Below are positions 1 through 11,344 of a DNA stretch of 64,000 nucleotides, piece after piece (the stretch's first letter is position 1; each line of letters starts with the position of its first letter). The DNA lies in contig JALJCS010000035.1 in assembly GCA_023055355.1 (NCBI GenBank), positions 4,278,001 to 4,342,000 of the forward strand. Direction: 5' to 3'. The notes below the pieces were generated by a model. That model was not told the DNA's origin, did not search any database, and worked only from the letters and a program-made list of their open reading frames with translations. Source of the DNA: Agelaius tricolor. Its lineage: Eukaryota > Chordata > Aves > Passeriformes > Icteridae. A program made the position numbers and the translations under genes.

Positions 1-93
1 CACCCATGGGAATGGAAGATCCAAGCACCATCCTCCTGCATCCCTGGCACTCATCAGCTCAGCTGGGCTGTGCACGTGGGGGCAGCACATGAG

Positions 94-790
94 GATCTTA
101 GGTTGGAAATGGGGGTGTGTGTTCTATTTGTCATCTGTCAGAGCTGGGGCAGTTCTCTGCTGTCCATGGGGCAGTTTTTTCTTTATCTCTCCCACAGCCA
201 ACCCTCCCTGCAGGAGATCTCTGCTGTCCATGGCCACTGAGTGTCCCTGCAGGGCTGATCCAATTCCAGCATCCCATGGGGAGATGCTGCATTGCCCAGG
301 GCAGGAGCCAAGCATTCCTACCTGGATCCAATCTGAGGTGCTGGGACAGCACAGCAGCCTTTGCCCAGTGCATTGCCAGAGGAGCAGCTTCTGCTGCCCT
401 GCATGGCCAGAGGGAGCCCAGGCCCATCTGCAGCAGCCCTGGAGCTGCAGAGGAAAACTCCCCCCTTGTGCAGGATCCCTGCTCCAGCAGAGCCACAGCT
501 GGCACTGCAGGAGGGCTGAGCCCCCATGGGATGGGGCTGTGCCACCCCTGACACACAGGGGGACAGGGCATGGTCTGACTCTGATTTTTTGTTTGTTTAT
601 TTGTTTGTTTGTACTATTGCCTTTGTTATTTTTAATTTTGCTAGTACAGAACTATTACTCCAATTTCCATATCTTTGCCTGAGAGCCCTGTAATTTCAAA
701 ACTCTAATAATCAGAGGGAGGGTGGTTACATTTCCCATTGCAGGGCAGGTTCCTGCCTCCCTGGCATTCCCCTGGCTGTTCTCAGGGGCC
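94..790 (+). mobile_element. Solo LTR, family A copy 1 (MGAT5B intron 2)
   Basis: This is the first of four copies of a ~700-bp element, the others being at 26036-26723, 31885-32587 and 35855-36552. The best-kept core, about 120-560, is almost the same as copy 4. Family ends are TGTCTTAGG and an AAGACA-type terminal repeat, which with the 5-bp duplication of copy 2 indicates an ERVL-like solo LTR. In this copy both tips are degraded. Orientation is arbitrary, with copies 1 and 4 taken as plus. The right end is about 28 bp from the MGAT5B exon 2 donor. Confidence 0.7.
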
Positions 791-817
791 AGGCCAGGCC
801 GGTGGGGCCGTGCTCAC

Positions 818-930
818 CTTCAGTGCGGATGGTGAAGGGGGAGTCCCCCAGGCGCTTGGCTGAGAACTGCCCTCCCAGGGATGTCATCAGGAAGCACAGT
901 GTGAAAAATCCAATGCCCAGCACGAAAATC
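818..930 (-). CDS. MGAT5B: MGAT5B coding exon 2 (signal anchor and stem start)
   Basis: This exon continues MGAT5B from residue 23 to the first base of codon 61. It encodes the type II signal anchor, about residues 24-41 (IFVLGIGFFTLCFLMTSL), then the stem start GGQFSAKRLGDSPFTIRTE. Human MGAT5B as I recall it has the same sequence with Leu24 and Arg48 in place of Ile and Lys. The acceptor is CTGCAG at 936-931 and the donor is GAAG followed by GTGAGC at 817-812. Exon 1 (68 nt) plus this exon (113 nt) gives 60 codons plus one base. The membrane anchor sets Golgi retention, and the catalytic GT18 domain is encoded outside the window. A repeat of LTR type ends about 28 bp past the donor, so intron 2 begins almost directly with mobile-element DNA. 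Confidence 0.93.
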
Positions 931-2915
931 CTGCAGGAGAGAAAGCAGAGCTGGAGCAAGGTGTGAGGCCAGCCAGCCCCAGCACCCCATGGCCCTGGGG
1001 AAATCCCTTGCACAGCAGCAGGAGAGGCTTTGGGTGTCTGGGGCAATCCCAGCTCCATCCCTGAGCCCACCCAGCCCTGGCAGAGAGCAGCATCTGTGCA
1101 GCCCCAGCCCCACACCCCAGGGCCTTGTGTGCTTCACAGAGAGCCCAGGACACAAACCCTGGCACTGAGCAGGGGGTTTTGCCTGGGAGCCCCCTCTGAA
1201 ATCCCTGCAGCCTCTCCAATGCAGGCCTGGAGGAACCCCCCACTGCCCTCAGGGGGAGTGCAGGATCTGCATCTTCAGCAGGGAGGCTGAGCCAGACCAC
1301 AACTGCCCCGTGATGCTCCACCAGGGCCAGCCCAGCAACCCCGAGCACAGGAACCACTACAATAAACAATTCCTGTGTTCCTCTGGGAGAGAGGAGTAAA
1401 GAGAGACCTTTACCTTCCCTTCCTCCCAAAGGATCTAAAAAAAACCCCTTTTAGTTTTTTATACAAAGCCTTTTGTTCCCCTGTAACTAGGCCAGCAGCA
1501 TTGTCATTGTGTCCCCTGTGCACAAGGGGACAAGAGGGACCTGCACTCATGTGGCCTGGGGCCACCCCATCCCTGCTTTGCTCCCAGGGCTGGCAGGGAA
1601 GTGGCTCCTGGGGGACACACAGGGCAGGATGTCACCTCCAGGAGGGACAGGAGCTCCCAGCACTGCTCCTGCTCTGCCCAAATTCAGCCAGTCCCTCTTT
1701 TGGGGGTGGAAGGGCTGAGGGCAAGAGCTCTGTGCCAGCCTGGAGTGAAAAGCAGAGTGCTCTGTGCCAAGGGATGGATGTCTGGCCTCCTTCCACTGCT
1801 CAGAGACGCTGCCATCATCCCCAGGACTCCTTGGAGGTGCAGCAGCCTCCAGCAGCCACAAAAAAAAAAAAAAAGAAAAAAAAAGGAGAAGCCCTGGCAG
1901 AGCCACTGCCAGGTGTCAGTGTGACACTCCCAGAGCAGCAGCATGATCTCAAACCCAGGGGAAATCTCCAGGAGGAGAAAGAGAAAAGGCAACCCCAGCC
2001 AGCCTGGAGAAACAACAGGTTTGTAACAGGTAAATCAATCCTGAGAGGGGCAGGGAGCTGAGGAAGCCCTCAGGGGTGCCCTGGCATTGCTGCCTTTCAG
2101 CTAAAGGGAAGCAAAGCACGGAGGACAGGAGCCTGCAGCTCTCCCACAAGCTCACAGCATCCTCCACAGGGCTCAGGAGCTGCCACAGCACAGCCACCCA
2201 GGCTTTTCCAGGGCCAGAGGAGCCCCCAGGCCTCCATCTAAGCATTCCTGCACAGCTGAAAGGCAGAGGAGTAGGAGCAGCCTTCAGCTCTGGGCTGCAG
2301 CACGCCAGCACTGCAATTATCTGCTGCTGGAAAGGGCTAACAAATAAAGTGACCTGCTTCAAAGCCCTTGTTAGTGACTGGAGATGTTGTGGAGAGCTCA
2401 AGTACCAGGTCAAGCAGCTCAAGAAGGGCTGGGCTTCCCCAGGGAGATCTGGTGGAGGAGCTCCCAGGGCAGCTCCCTGCTGTCCCTGCACAGCACAGCC
2501 AGGCTTGCCTTGCCTGGAGAGACTCGTGGGCACTGGCAGGGGATCCCCTGAGCTCCCCACCTCCATGCAGGCAGCTCTGATGCTGCTGTCACACAGACAG
2601 CACCACCTGAGCCCCAGATCCAGGGCAGCCTCACTCTCAGCAGCAGCCAGCTCAGGAGCAAAGGCTTCCTTTGCCTGCTCACAGCAGACAGACCCCTAAT
2701 TCCTGCCCATCCCCGTGGATCAGCCCTGCCCCATCCCCAGTGGATCAGGGGCACCTGGCTCTGGGCTCTGGGCAAGCAGCACAGCCCAGCTCCCCATCCC
2801 CTTCTCACCTCCCACCTAATCAGGGGGAAAAGCAACATCCTGGGCTTGTCAGCACCAATGAGCTCTGCCAGCAGCACACTCAGCACCAGCACAAACCCTC
2901 CCTGACAGCCAGGCC

Positions 2916-3054
2916 AGAGCTGACCTGGGGGAGCTGAACCTGGGAGAGCTGAACCTGGGGGAGCTGTACCTGGGAGAGCTGAACCTGGGGGAGCTGACCC
3001 ACCTGGGTGAGCTGGAGCTGAGCCACCTGGGTGAGCTGAGCCACCTGGCAGAGG
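2916..3054. repeat. Minisatellite, ~15-bp GAGCTGAACCTGGGG units
   Basis: About eight imperfect units of GAGCTGAACCTGGGG, the last ones altered to GAGCTGAGCCACCTGGGT, lie in MGAT5B intron 1. The periodicity is plain to the eye. It forces a repetitive Ser-Pro-Arg open frame on the minus strand that is not a gene. Confidence 0.85.
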
Positions 3055-6000
3055 GGATGCTCAAGTGCATCACTAGACCTGCCTGACATCCCTGTGCAGC
3101 CTGGACCAGCTCAGGTCCCTTTATTTCTGAATGAGCCATCCCTAGAGGAGTGGAAAGAAGTTTCTACAAGCTGCCTAAAGCACTGTGCACTCCCTGATCC
3201 AGGCTCCCATCCCTGCAGGCCCAGCCCCACACAAGCAGTAAGCAGTGGAGCTGCTTCCAGCAGATGCTGATGAAGCAGGCAGCTGTGGGATGTGCACACA
3301 GACACCATCCAGCCCTCAGCCCCTCCAGAGCTGCCTGGGAGGAGGCTTTGCAGAGAGCTGTGGTCCAGCTCCAGCAGGGAGGTGATTGTGGAGGCAGCAG
3401 AGCGTCCCTGATGCTGCAGAGTAACGTGGTGTCCCATAAATAGCTTGGAGAGGGGGTGATCTGGGGACGTCAGTGCATGATCTGCCATTGTCACAGCCTG
3501 AGCCCAGCGCAGGGCTGGCTCTGGGAAAGGCTCTCAGGAGCACCCTGGAGGGGATTGCTGCACCCAGCTTGGCTTTGGAGGGCTGAATTTGCCCTTGGGG
3601 CACGCTGTCCCATCCCTGGCAGGAGAGGACAACAGCAGGCTGGAGGAGAAACAAGCTGAAGGAAAGCCCAGGCAGGTCCTGCACCCCAGGGTCCATCCTG
3701 GTCCAAAACCCACCCATGGCCCTGTCCTGGTGTCCCCTCCCACAAGGGGCATTTTAAAAAAGCATCACCTCAATAAACACCCAGCCCTGATCCTGCTCTC
3801 ACACCTCCTATTCACAATATCTTCATCATTATGCAAGACCTTGTTGATGCTTTTTAATCTTCATAATTATAGTCTGGCAAGGAGGGATCCTTAAACACTG
3901 AGCAGAAAGAAAAAGGGGAAGGGAAGAAAAAGATACAAAGGTGATCTGTGCTCTACCATCTCCCTAGGAAACTAAACCTTTTTCATTTTGACTGGATTAC
4001 AGAGGGAGTAGGGGAGATGCAAGATGCTTTTTTCAAAAAAAAAATTAAAAAAAAAGAAAAAAGAGGAATTGGAGCTTTAGTGAATTGCTGTCCTTGGGAG
4101 ATCAGTGGATCCAGCCTAGAGCAGTGCTCCAGGGAGCAGGGATGGTGCAGGGCTGGGCTGTCAGCCTGAGAACCCCAAATCCTTTACTTTTGCTCCTGTT
4201 CTCCAGGTGAATAAAAATGCCCAGACTCACCTGAGTGGAAACTCCCTGTACAGAAAACAAATTTACCACAAATCTGTGGTAAAGTAAAAAAGTATGTAAA
4301 ACATACCAGATCCCAGATGGTCCAAATGCACTGGGTTCTCTCCCCCAAAATCAAAACTAACTCCCTAAAGACTCTGGAGCTCCAAGGATCAAACAACATC
4401 TATCCTGCACGCTGGCTTTGCCTGTCATCCGTGTCACGTTTAATTCATCACTTTGGCACAGTTTGGTGCCAAGTCACTCTCCACATCCTCCCCAAACTGA
4501 AATGTTCACAGTTCTGGGCTCTGGCATGGTGCCCAAAAGAAAAGAAAGTGAAATTCCTCAAGTCTTAAATGAAAACTGGAAGTGATGCCCCAGTCATGGA
4601 GGATTTTGGCCCATGGAACTGAAGGCTGGATGTGACCAGGAGGGTCTGAGTGCTGAGCTGGGATGTGCTGGGGGGAGGAAGGCCAGCAGCACCCAGCAGG
4701 ATGGGGCTGTGGCACTGGGAATGTGGCACTGGGACTGTGCCCATGGTGCCACATCACCCAGCTGGGACCCACAGGAGAATCCTGCACAGGTGCAGGGGGA
4801 AACCCAGGGCTGCAGGGTCAGGTAACACCTTTTGTTAGACAAGTTTTCAACTCCCAAAAGCTGAGCCACCATTCCTACCAGCAGAAGTCAGGCTGATGAA
4901 TGACTCCTCTCCCTGAAACCCCTTTTGTTTGGAACCCAACAGGCTTGTGGTGCTGTGGGACTGATGCTCAGCCATGGGATCCATGCAGGGACCAGAGTGA
5001 GCTCTCACTGGCCACTGTCACATCCCACTGAAAGCCTGGCTTTGGTTCCCAGCTGGTGAACAGAACTACAGAGCCAAGAGCTGGGCGAGCTGGGCCAGGG
5101 CTCCTGGGTGAATTTGTGCCTGGACCCAGCTCTCTTGCCTGGATCCAGCTCTCCTGCCTCTCACCATCACAAGTGAGACCCCCTTGCTGCTGAGATGAAG
5201 TCAGAGCCACCCTTGGCCATTCCTGTGGTTTTCCAGGCTGATCTGCTCCCTCTCTGCAGGTGCTCTCCCAGCTCAGGGCTCTGCATTGCTTTGCTAAGTG
5301 TGTCTGGAGGGAGGTTAATGAAATGTTTTGGTGCACAAGATCAGGTTTCCTGCGTGCTGTTTGCCGATGGCACCACGGGATTCCCCAGCAGGGAGGCTTT
5401 GCCCAGCCAGCAGCAGGGAGCCTGTCCTTTTACAGGGCCCATCCTGGCTGCCAGGACCTTCTCCCACTGCTGGAGGTCATCCCTGACCCACAGCTGAGCA
5501 TGGGGGGTGCTGATGTTAGGGGAGCGGAGCTGATTTGCACCAGGCTGGAGCTGGGCAGTGCCAACACTCACCCACGCTGGGCTGGGAGCAAGGTGACACA
5601 GGACTGTGGCATGGGGGTGACACCCAGCACGACAGCAGCAGGGAGGGGGGGCAGAGGTCCTGGACACTGTGGGACAGTAAGGAGAGGGGCTTGGGAATTC
5701 CTCCTCTTGCACAGGGAGAGCCTGGATGTTAAAACAAGGTAACCCTGCTGGTTCCAGGGGCACCAACACTGGGCTGTACTGGTTGGAGAGCAGAAGCCAG
5801 CCCAGGGCACACGGCCAGGACAGTGCAAGTTCTCCACCTGGGCACCAGAGACCATCCAGCCATCACAAACCCCTCACCCACACTCATCCTCATCCCTAAC
5901 AGGAGTTTGTGATCACCCTGCCATGCACTCCCTGTGCTCTCCCCTGACCCCAGGTCACTGCTGGAGATGGGGTTCCCCTGCCTCAGGGGTGATGCCCAGG

Positions 6001-6129
6001 GCACAGGGATGCTCCAGCCAGTCACCTCCTCACTGTGGAACTCAAACCCAGTTAGGAGAGCAAACAACCAGGCAAAGAGCATCCCCCGGGGTCAGTGTGC
6101 CCTTCTCACAGTCACACCCTGCTCCACCC

Positions 6130-6242
6130 CTGAGCTCTGGGAGCCCTCACACCTCTGCCAGTGCTCACCCCTGAGCTCTGGAGCCCTCACACCTCTGCCA
6201 GTGCTCACCCCTGAGCTCTGGGAGCCCTCACACCTCTGCCAG
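6130..6242. repeat. 41-bp tandem repeat, about 2.8 copies
   Basis: A unit beginning CTGAGCTCTGGGAGCCCTCA recurs at 6130, 6171 and 6211 with only single-base changes. The high similarity of the units suggests a young local duplication in MGAT5B intron 1. Confidence 0.85.
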
Positions 6243-6969
6243 CTCTTTGTGCCATCCCCTTGGCCAAGTTCCCTAGTCCCAGGGCAGTGCCGCGGCATCC
6301 AGCAGCAGAAATCGCTCCAGGCAAGCAGAGCCGAGCAGCTCCCGAGGAGAGGCAGAAAACCTCTGACACCTGAGTGCAAGCCCAGCCCGTTCTCCTTCCC
6401 GACAGGCGGTACCCGGGCCAAGCAAAAAGGCAGCGAGCAGATCCCTCCGGTGACCCCAGAGCTCCAAACACAGCGGGGAGCGCTGGAAGCCGCTGGGATG
6501 GGCTGGCCCCACCTGGAGCTTCGTCCCCCGGCACGTTCCCTTCTATTTCGAAGGGGTTTTGGTCCCTCTCCCCATCGGAACACCAACATCTCCCAACATC
6601 TCAAGCTCGGGACCAACCTAAGCACGTCTCCAGCGAAGCAAAGAAGCCGGGGAGCAAGGGCTGGAGAGGGGAAGCGAATGTATGGAAAAAAAAATGGGGA
6701 GTTACAGCAAGGGGGGAAAGCAATGGGTGGGTACGGGTGTGCTGGAGCCGGAGGAGTTCAGGTCTGGACATGCACCCCAGCTCCACTGCCAGCTCACGGT
6801 GGGATTCGGGATCCCCAGCTGCACCAGCCCGCTCAAAGCAGAGGAACCGAATCCCCCCGAGTACCAACATCTCCGAGAGCCGTTCCCATAAAAGCCAGCG
6901 GCAGCAGCCCCGCGATAACCCCGGAGACACCGGCGGCCAGCGGGAGCTGCAGGAGCCGCACGGTGCCCG

Positions 6970-7560
6970 GCGGGCAGCCCTGCCCGGACCCCTGCCCGCA
7001 TCCCTGCCCGCATCCCTGCCCCGATCCCTGCCCGCATCCCAGCTGTGATCCCTGCCCGGACCCCTGCCCGCATCCATGCCCGGACCCCTGCCCCGATCCC
7101 TGCCCGCATCCCTGCCATCCCCAGCTGAGCTCCATCCGCACGCCCCACACGGATCCCTGTCCGGATCCCTGCCCGGACCCTGGCCGGATCCCTGCCCCGA
7201 TCCTCGCCATCCCCAGCCCTGCCCCGATCCCTGCCGGATCCCCGCCATCCCCAGCTGGGCTCCATCCGCACGCCCCACACGGATCCCTGCCCAGATCCCT
7301 GCCCGAATCCCAGCTGGGACCCCTGCCCGCATCCCTGCCCGCATCCCTGCCCGCATCCCTGCCCCGATCCCTGCCATCCCCAGCCCTGCCCGGACCCTGG
7401 CCGGATCCCTGCCCCAGTCCCTGCCATCCCCAGCTGGGCTCCATCCCCAGCCCTGCCCCGATCCCTGCCCCAGTCCCTGCCATGCCCAGCTGGGCTCCAT
7501 CCCCAGCCCTGCCCCGATCCCTGCCCGATCCCCGCCATCCCCAGCTGGGCTCCATCCCCG
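6970..7560. repeat. C-rich minisatellite (CCCTGCCCGCAT type) next to MGAT5B exon 1
   Basis: About 590 bp consist of 12- to 13-bp units such as CCCTGCCCGCAT, CCCTGCCCCGAT and CCCTGCCATCCCCAG in mixed order. It begins about 100 bp downstream of the MGAT5B exon 1 donor on the transcribed strand. The plus strand is C-rich, so the MGAT5B nascent RNA is strongly G-rich with many GGG and GGGG runs. The long Gly/Arg/Gln or Pro frames across it are products of the repeat. Confidence 0.85.
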
Positions 7561-8170
7561 CACGGAGCCCGAGCCCCGCAGCCGCAGCCCCCGCACCGTT
7601 CACTCCCCGCCCGCAGGATCCGGGCGAGGCGGCGGCGCCAGGAGGAAACCCCAACTTTACCTAAAGGGTCTCAAGGTGACGAGGCATCTCCTGACCATTA
7701 TCTTGCCATCCGCGTTGACAGTGATCATCGTTCGGAGTTGCGGGCAGGGGGCGGCCCCGCACCCCCCCAGCGGCGGCGAGCGGGGCTGTGCGGGGCGGGG
7801 GGCGCTGCGGGGACCCCCCCCGCCCTAGCCTTGCCCCTGCCCGCTGCCGGCCGAGCCCATGGCCGGGCCCCCGGGCTCCGCTCCGCTCCGCGCACCCCGC
7901 GCTGCGGCTCCGCTCCGCCCCGCGCCGCCCCGCGGAGCCTCCGCCGCGCTCCGCCGCGCTCCGCCGCGCTCCGCGTGCCATCTAGCGGCTACCGCGCCCG
8001 CGGAGGGGGGCTCGGGCAGCGGGGCACGGGGAGGTGGGCATGGACACCCCCCGAGGTGAGGGGGTGGCGTTTTGTGGGGGAGATAAGCGGGTTTGGGCGG
8101 AGAGGGCGGCAGCATCCCCGCGCAGGTGACGGATCCCGGCGTGGGGACCCCGGGAGGCAGGGATGACCAG
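7560..8170 (-). promoter_or_regulatory. MGAT5B: CpG-rich MGAT5B promoter / 5' UTR region
   Basis: The segment is dense in CG dinucleotides and G/C runs, unlike the flanking DNA, and surrounds the MGAT5B start codon. A short tandem of CCGCCGCGCT units lies at about 7935-7975. I see no TATA box at a convincing place, so the transcription start cannot be fixed. It probably lies between about 7740 and 8000, giving a minus-strand transcript. This is inferred from the position of coding exon 1 and from CpG density. Confidence 0.7.
7661..7728 (-). CDS. MGAT5B: MGAT5B coding exon 1 (start of alpha-1,6-mannosylglycoprotein 6-beta-N-acetylglucosaminyltransferase B)
   Basis: MGAT5B (GnT-Vb/GnT-IX, family GT18) is a Golgi enzyme that adds beta-1,6-GlcNAc branches, chiefly to O-mannosyl glycans in brain and also to N-glycans. 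This exon encodes residues 1-22 plus two bases of codon 23. It reads MITVNADGKIMVRRCLVTLR then PF, and differs from the human N-terminus as I recall it only at residue 6 (Ala for Pro). The ATG is at 7728-7726 with A at -3. The exon ends in AG followed by GTAAAG, a good donor. The phase (2) fits exon 2 at 818-930 exactly, restoring an Arg codon. The exon lies at the inner edge of a CpG-rich segment, as expected for a first exon, and the 5' UTR runs to higher coordinates. The remaining coding exons lie left of the window. Identification is by protein recall, not by search. Confidence 0.93.
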
Positions 8171-10426
8171 AAATGCCACCCGGCAATTCTGCCTGCCACC
8201 CTGAGGGGACAGGCAGCCCAGAAATGCCGCCCAGCACCGTGCCCGGGTGATGTTTGATTTGTGGGGCGTTAGGAGCAGGGCAAAGCTCCCTTGTGGGGAA
8301 AGGCGGGTCTGGAGTCTCTGACAGCACCAAGCTGCAGCTCTGCGGCCCCATCACTCTTGGGGCACAGTCACAGCCACAACGTGGCTTCCCAAAGTCCCCG
8401 TGTGTTCCTGGGGGCTGCCAGGAGGACCAGGGCGGTGTCCTTGGGAAGACAAAGAGCTGAGGCAGGAGAAGCAGTGCTGAGCTCAGCAGAGGTGTTTCCT
8501 GCTCTCCTGTGGAAGGTGACAAGCACAAAAACCTCACCGAAGTTGGGGCTTAAAGGAGCCAAGTGTGCACAGAGCCCAGAGATGTCCCATTTGCAAGCCC
8601 AGCCAGGATGGGTGCACCCACTGGGAGTGAGGGAAGGGATGCAGCACCCGGGGGTGAGCACAGGATGCCTGGAAGGACAATGCTGTCCCCCCTACAGGAC
8701 AGGGCCAGGCCGTGGGCTGGGGGCTGTGGTGCCAACAGAGTCCCTCATGCCACGCTGGCCCCATGGCTGGCTGTCCCTCTTTGCTCTGGATACCACCACA
8801 GGCACCATAAAGCACAGGGTGACACAGATGTCCCTTTGCCTTGCCCACCGTGGGATGTTCTCCTCCCAGGGTCTTCCCCAACCTCTCTCCATCCCATTTT
8901 CCTCCAGCCCCACCTGCCTGGCCTGGCTTAGTGATCTGCACCTCAAGTGCTGAATCCCAGCACCAGCCACCCACTGCTCTACAAACTAACCCTGATTGTG
9001 CAACCCCAGGGTTTTTCTCTGAGTGTGAAATCCCAGGGTTTTCCTGTGGGGCTGATTGAGAAGGAAATGCTGCTGTGGTACTGCATTTCCAATGGCACCC
9101 CAGATGCTCACACTGCTTCCTTCTCCCCAGTGGAAACCAGGGTCAGCAAAGCTCCAGGGAGCATGAAGCTGCAACAGCACCAGCCATGAGTGAGCTCAGG
9201 GACAGCAGCTGGAAATTTACCCCAAACCAGAATTTTTCTTCATAAAACAGCACTTTTTTTTCCCAAGCAGAAGTGAGAGGCAAAACCATATCCTCCAGGA
9301 TTTCTTAAATGCGGGAGGATTTTTGTGTTCATCCACACTTTTTGTGGGCAGGGGCCAGGGAAGGAGCCATTGCCACACCAGGTCTGGGTGAGATCCCAGC
9401 AGGATGCAGAGGGATGGATGCACAGACTGAGGATTTGCAGCAAGTGTGGCTCAGCAGCAGCAGCAGCAGCCAGCACTGCCAAGCCAAACCCTCAGGTCAC
9501 CTTGGCCAGGACACCCTTCCCTGGAGCCCATCCTGTGGGGACCTCATGGACACCATGACAAGCACAAAACAGACCCCAAACACCAGCTGGGTGCTCTGTC
9601 CCTGCCCTTTTGGGTGCAGCTGGGAGCACCTGGGCTCCTCTGGAGAAGCCACCTGGCGTTCCTCACCTGCCCATTGGGCAAGGGGGGAGCAGCAGCCTGG
9701 TGAAGGTGCTGTGGGGATCCTGCTACCCAGGATTTCCTGCCTGCTCACTCCATTCCCAGCTCCTGACAGGGGTTCTTGCTGCTCACCTGAGCTGTAAAAC
9801 CACCTCAAAATCTGGTGCTGCCCTCCAGAGCCCAGCTCCAGCCAGCAGCAGGAGGCAGAGCCCTTCATTCCAAAACTTCTTTCCAAGATAGCTCAGCTCC
9901 AGGGGGCTGGAAATCTTCCTCGTGCACATAAACACTGCATGGAGTGGGTGGTGGGGCAACCAGGGCACTGCCTGGCGTGTGCCAGGATCCAGCTGTGCCT
10001 TCCCAAGAGCCCGGGAGGCACAGGGAACATCCCAGCCAGGAGTGCAGAGCAGGGGGACCAGGGCTCAGTGAGGGGGGAATTCTGTGGGGTGGGACCCTCT
10101 GACCTCCATAAGGATAACCCCAAAGTCCTTCTGTACATCCCACAAGCTCTGGGTCGTGCCAATCCAGCTCTTCCCAGTGGCAGCAGCTTCCCAGCAGGAA
10201 AAGTCTGGGGTGTGGCAAAGCACCACAAATTAATTATTTAAGGATTAGGGGTGAGTGATATTGAGGGGAGAAGGGACCAGGGAGGAGATGGTGTCCTCCC
10301 ATTCCTCCTTCCAGAGCTGATCCTGGGCTGGAAAACACGCCCAAAGGGTTTGGATGTTTCTTGGGCAGGCAGAAGGCAGCTCAGCCACCTTGGCTTCCTC
10401 CAGGTGCCTCCTGCAGCACTGGCCAG
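8171..10426. other. Intergenic unique DNA upstream of MGAT5B
   Basis: GC-rich, non-repetitive sequence between the MGAT5B promoter and the first large microsatellite. I see no exon with a recognisable protein, no transposon and no RNA gene. A short CAG run lies at about 9450-9472. Confidence 0.6.
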
Positions 10427-10735
10427 GAAAATAAAATAAAATAAAATAAAATAAAATAAAATAAAATAAAATAAAATAAAATAAAATAAAATAAAATAAT
10501 AAAATAAAATAAAATAAAATAAAGTAAAATAAAATAAAATAGCATAAAATAACATAAAATAATATAAAATAACATAAAATAAAATAATTAAAATATAAAA
10601 TAAAATAATTAAAATATAAAATAAAATAATTAATATAAAATAAAACAATTAAAACATAAATTAAATTAAATTAAATTAATTAAAATTTAAAAATTAATTC
10701 TAAAATAAAATAATTAAAATAAAATAAAAATAGCA
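10427..10735. repeat. (TAAAA)n microsatellite
   Basis: About 300 bp of ATAAA/TAAAA pentamers: nearly pure in the first 60 bp, then increasingly broken by TAATT, CATAA and TTAAA variants. It reads as A-rich on the plus strand. The flanks are GC-rich unique DNA. Confidence 0.95.
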
Positions 10736-11344
10736 ATCTGCTCTTGTCAATCTCCATGCACATCCTGGCAGGGTGCTGGGACCAGAAGGGAGCAATAGTC
10801 AGAGTTACTTCTGCAGCTCCCAGGTCCCACCAGAACAGATCCATCACCCCAGGGATGGGGATTCCCCACCCCCCAGGGCCCTCATCCCCAAGGAGAAGCT
10901 TTGCAGCAGCCAATCCTTTCCCTGTGCTGCTGCTTGAAACAAAAGCTTAATTAACTACCAGCTCTCTGTCTGTTTAGAGGGATAAATCTACAATCCAAGG
11001 ATGGTAATAAAGGAGTGAATTATCTTCTTCGGCAGCTGAGAAGCAATAGCCCCAAAAATCAATATGCTGAAGTTATACTGCACACACACACACATTTGTT
11101 TGTTGTTCTGAATTCAGCAGCAGCAGGGAATGGAGAGGACCAACTCAGCAGCCAGCTGCCCCAAAAGAAACCAGTTTGGCACCAGTAAGAGCCCCTGCTC
11201 ACCCAGAGGCTGACATGGAGCATCCCCTGCAGGCTCCAGGCTGCCCCTCCCCAGCCCTGCCTGCAACTGGGGCAGGGCCAAAGCTCCAGATCCAGCACCA
11301 GAGCATCCTCTGGGAGATGGGACTCACCTGCACCACTGCCCCAG

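Larger units (their letters stand above)
931..7660 (-). other. MGAT5B: MGAT5B intron 1
   Basis: This is the 6.7-kb intron between the two MGAT5B coding exons. It is GC-rich, with no open frame that looks coding. It holds a short A-rich run near 1860-1886, a 15-bp-type minisatellite at 2916-3054, A/T-rich runs near 4030-4065, a 41-bp triplicate at 6130-6242 and a long C-rich minisatellite at 6970-7560. Much of the remainder is ordinary unique sequence. Several open frames of 100-570 codons run through it on both strands, but they follow the repeats and base composition and have no start context or family match. Confidence 0.8.

Noticed and set aside
2849..3139. Minus-strand frame with SSPRFSSPRY repeats, RS-domain-like
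   Set aside because: Caused by the 15-bp minisatellite; no start or splice context.
5934..7664. A 576-codon plus-strand frame and Gly/Arg-rich minus-strand frames
   Set aside because: The C-rich minisatellite and GC-rich intron keep them open; the true gene here is MGAT5B on the minus strand with only a short exon.
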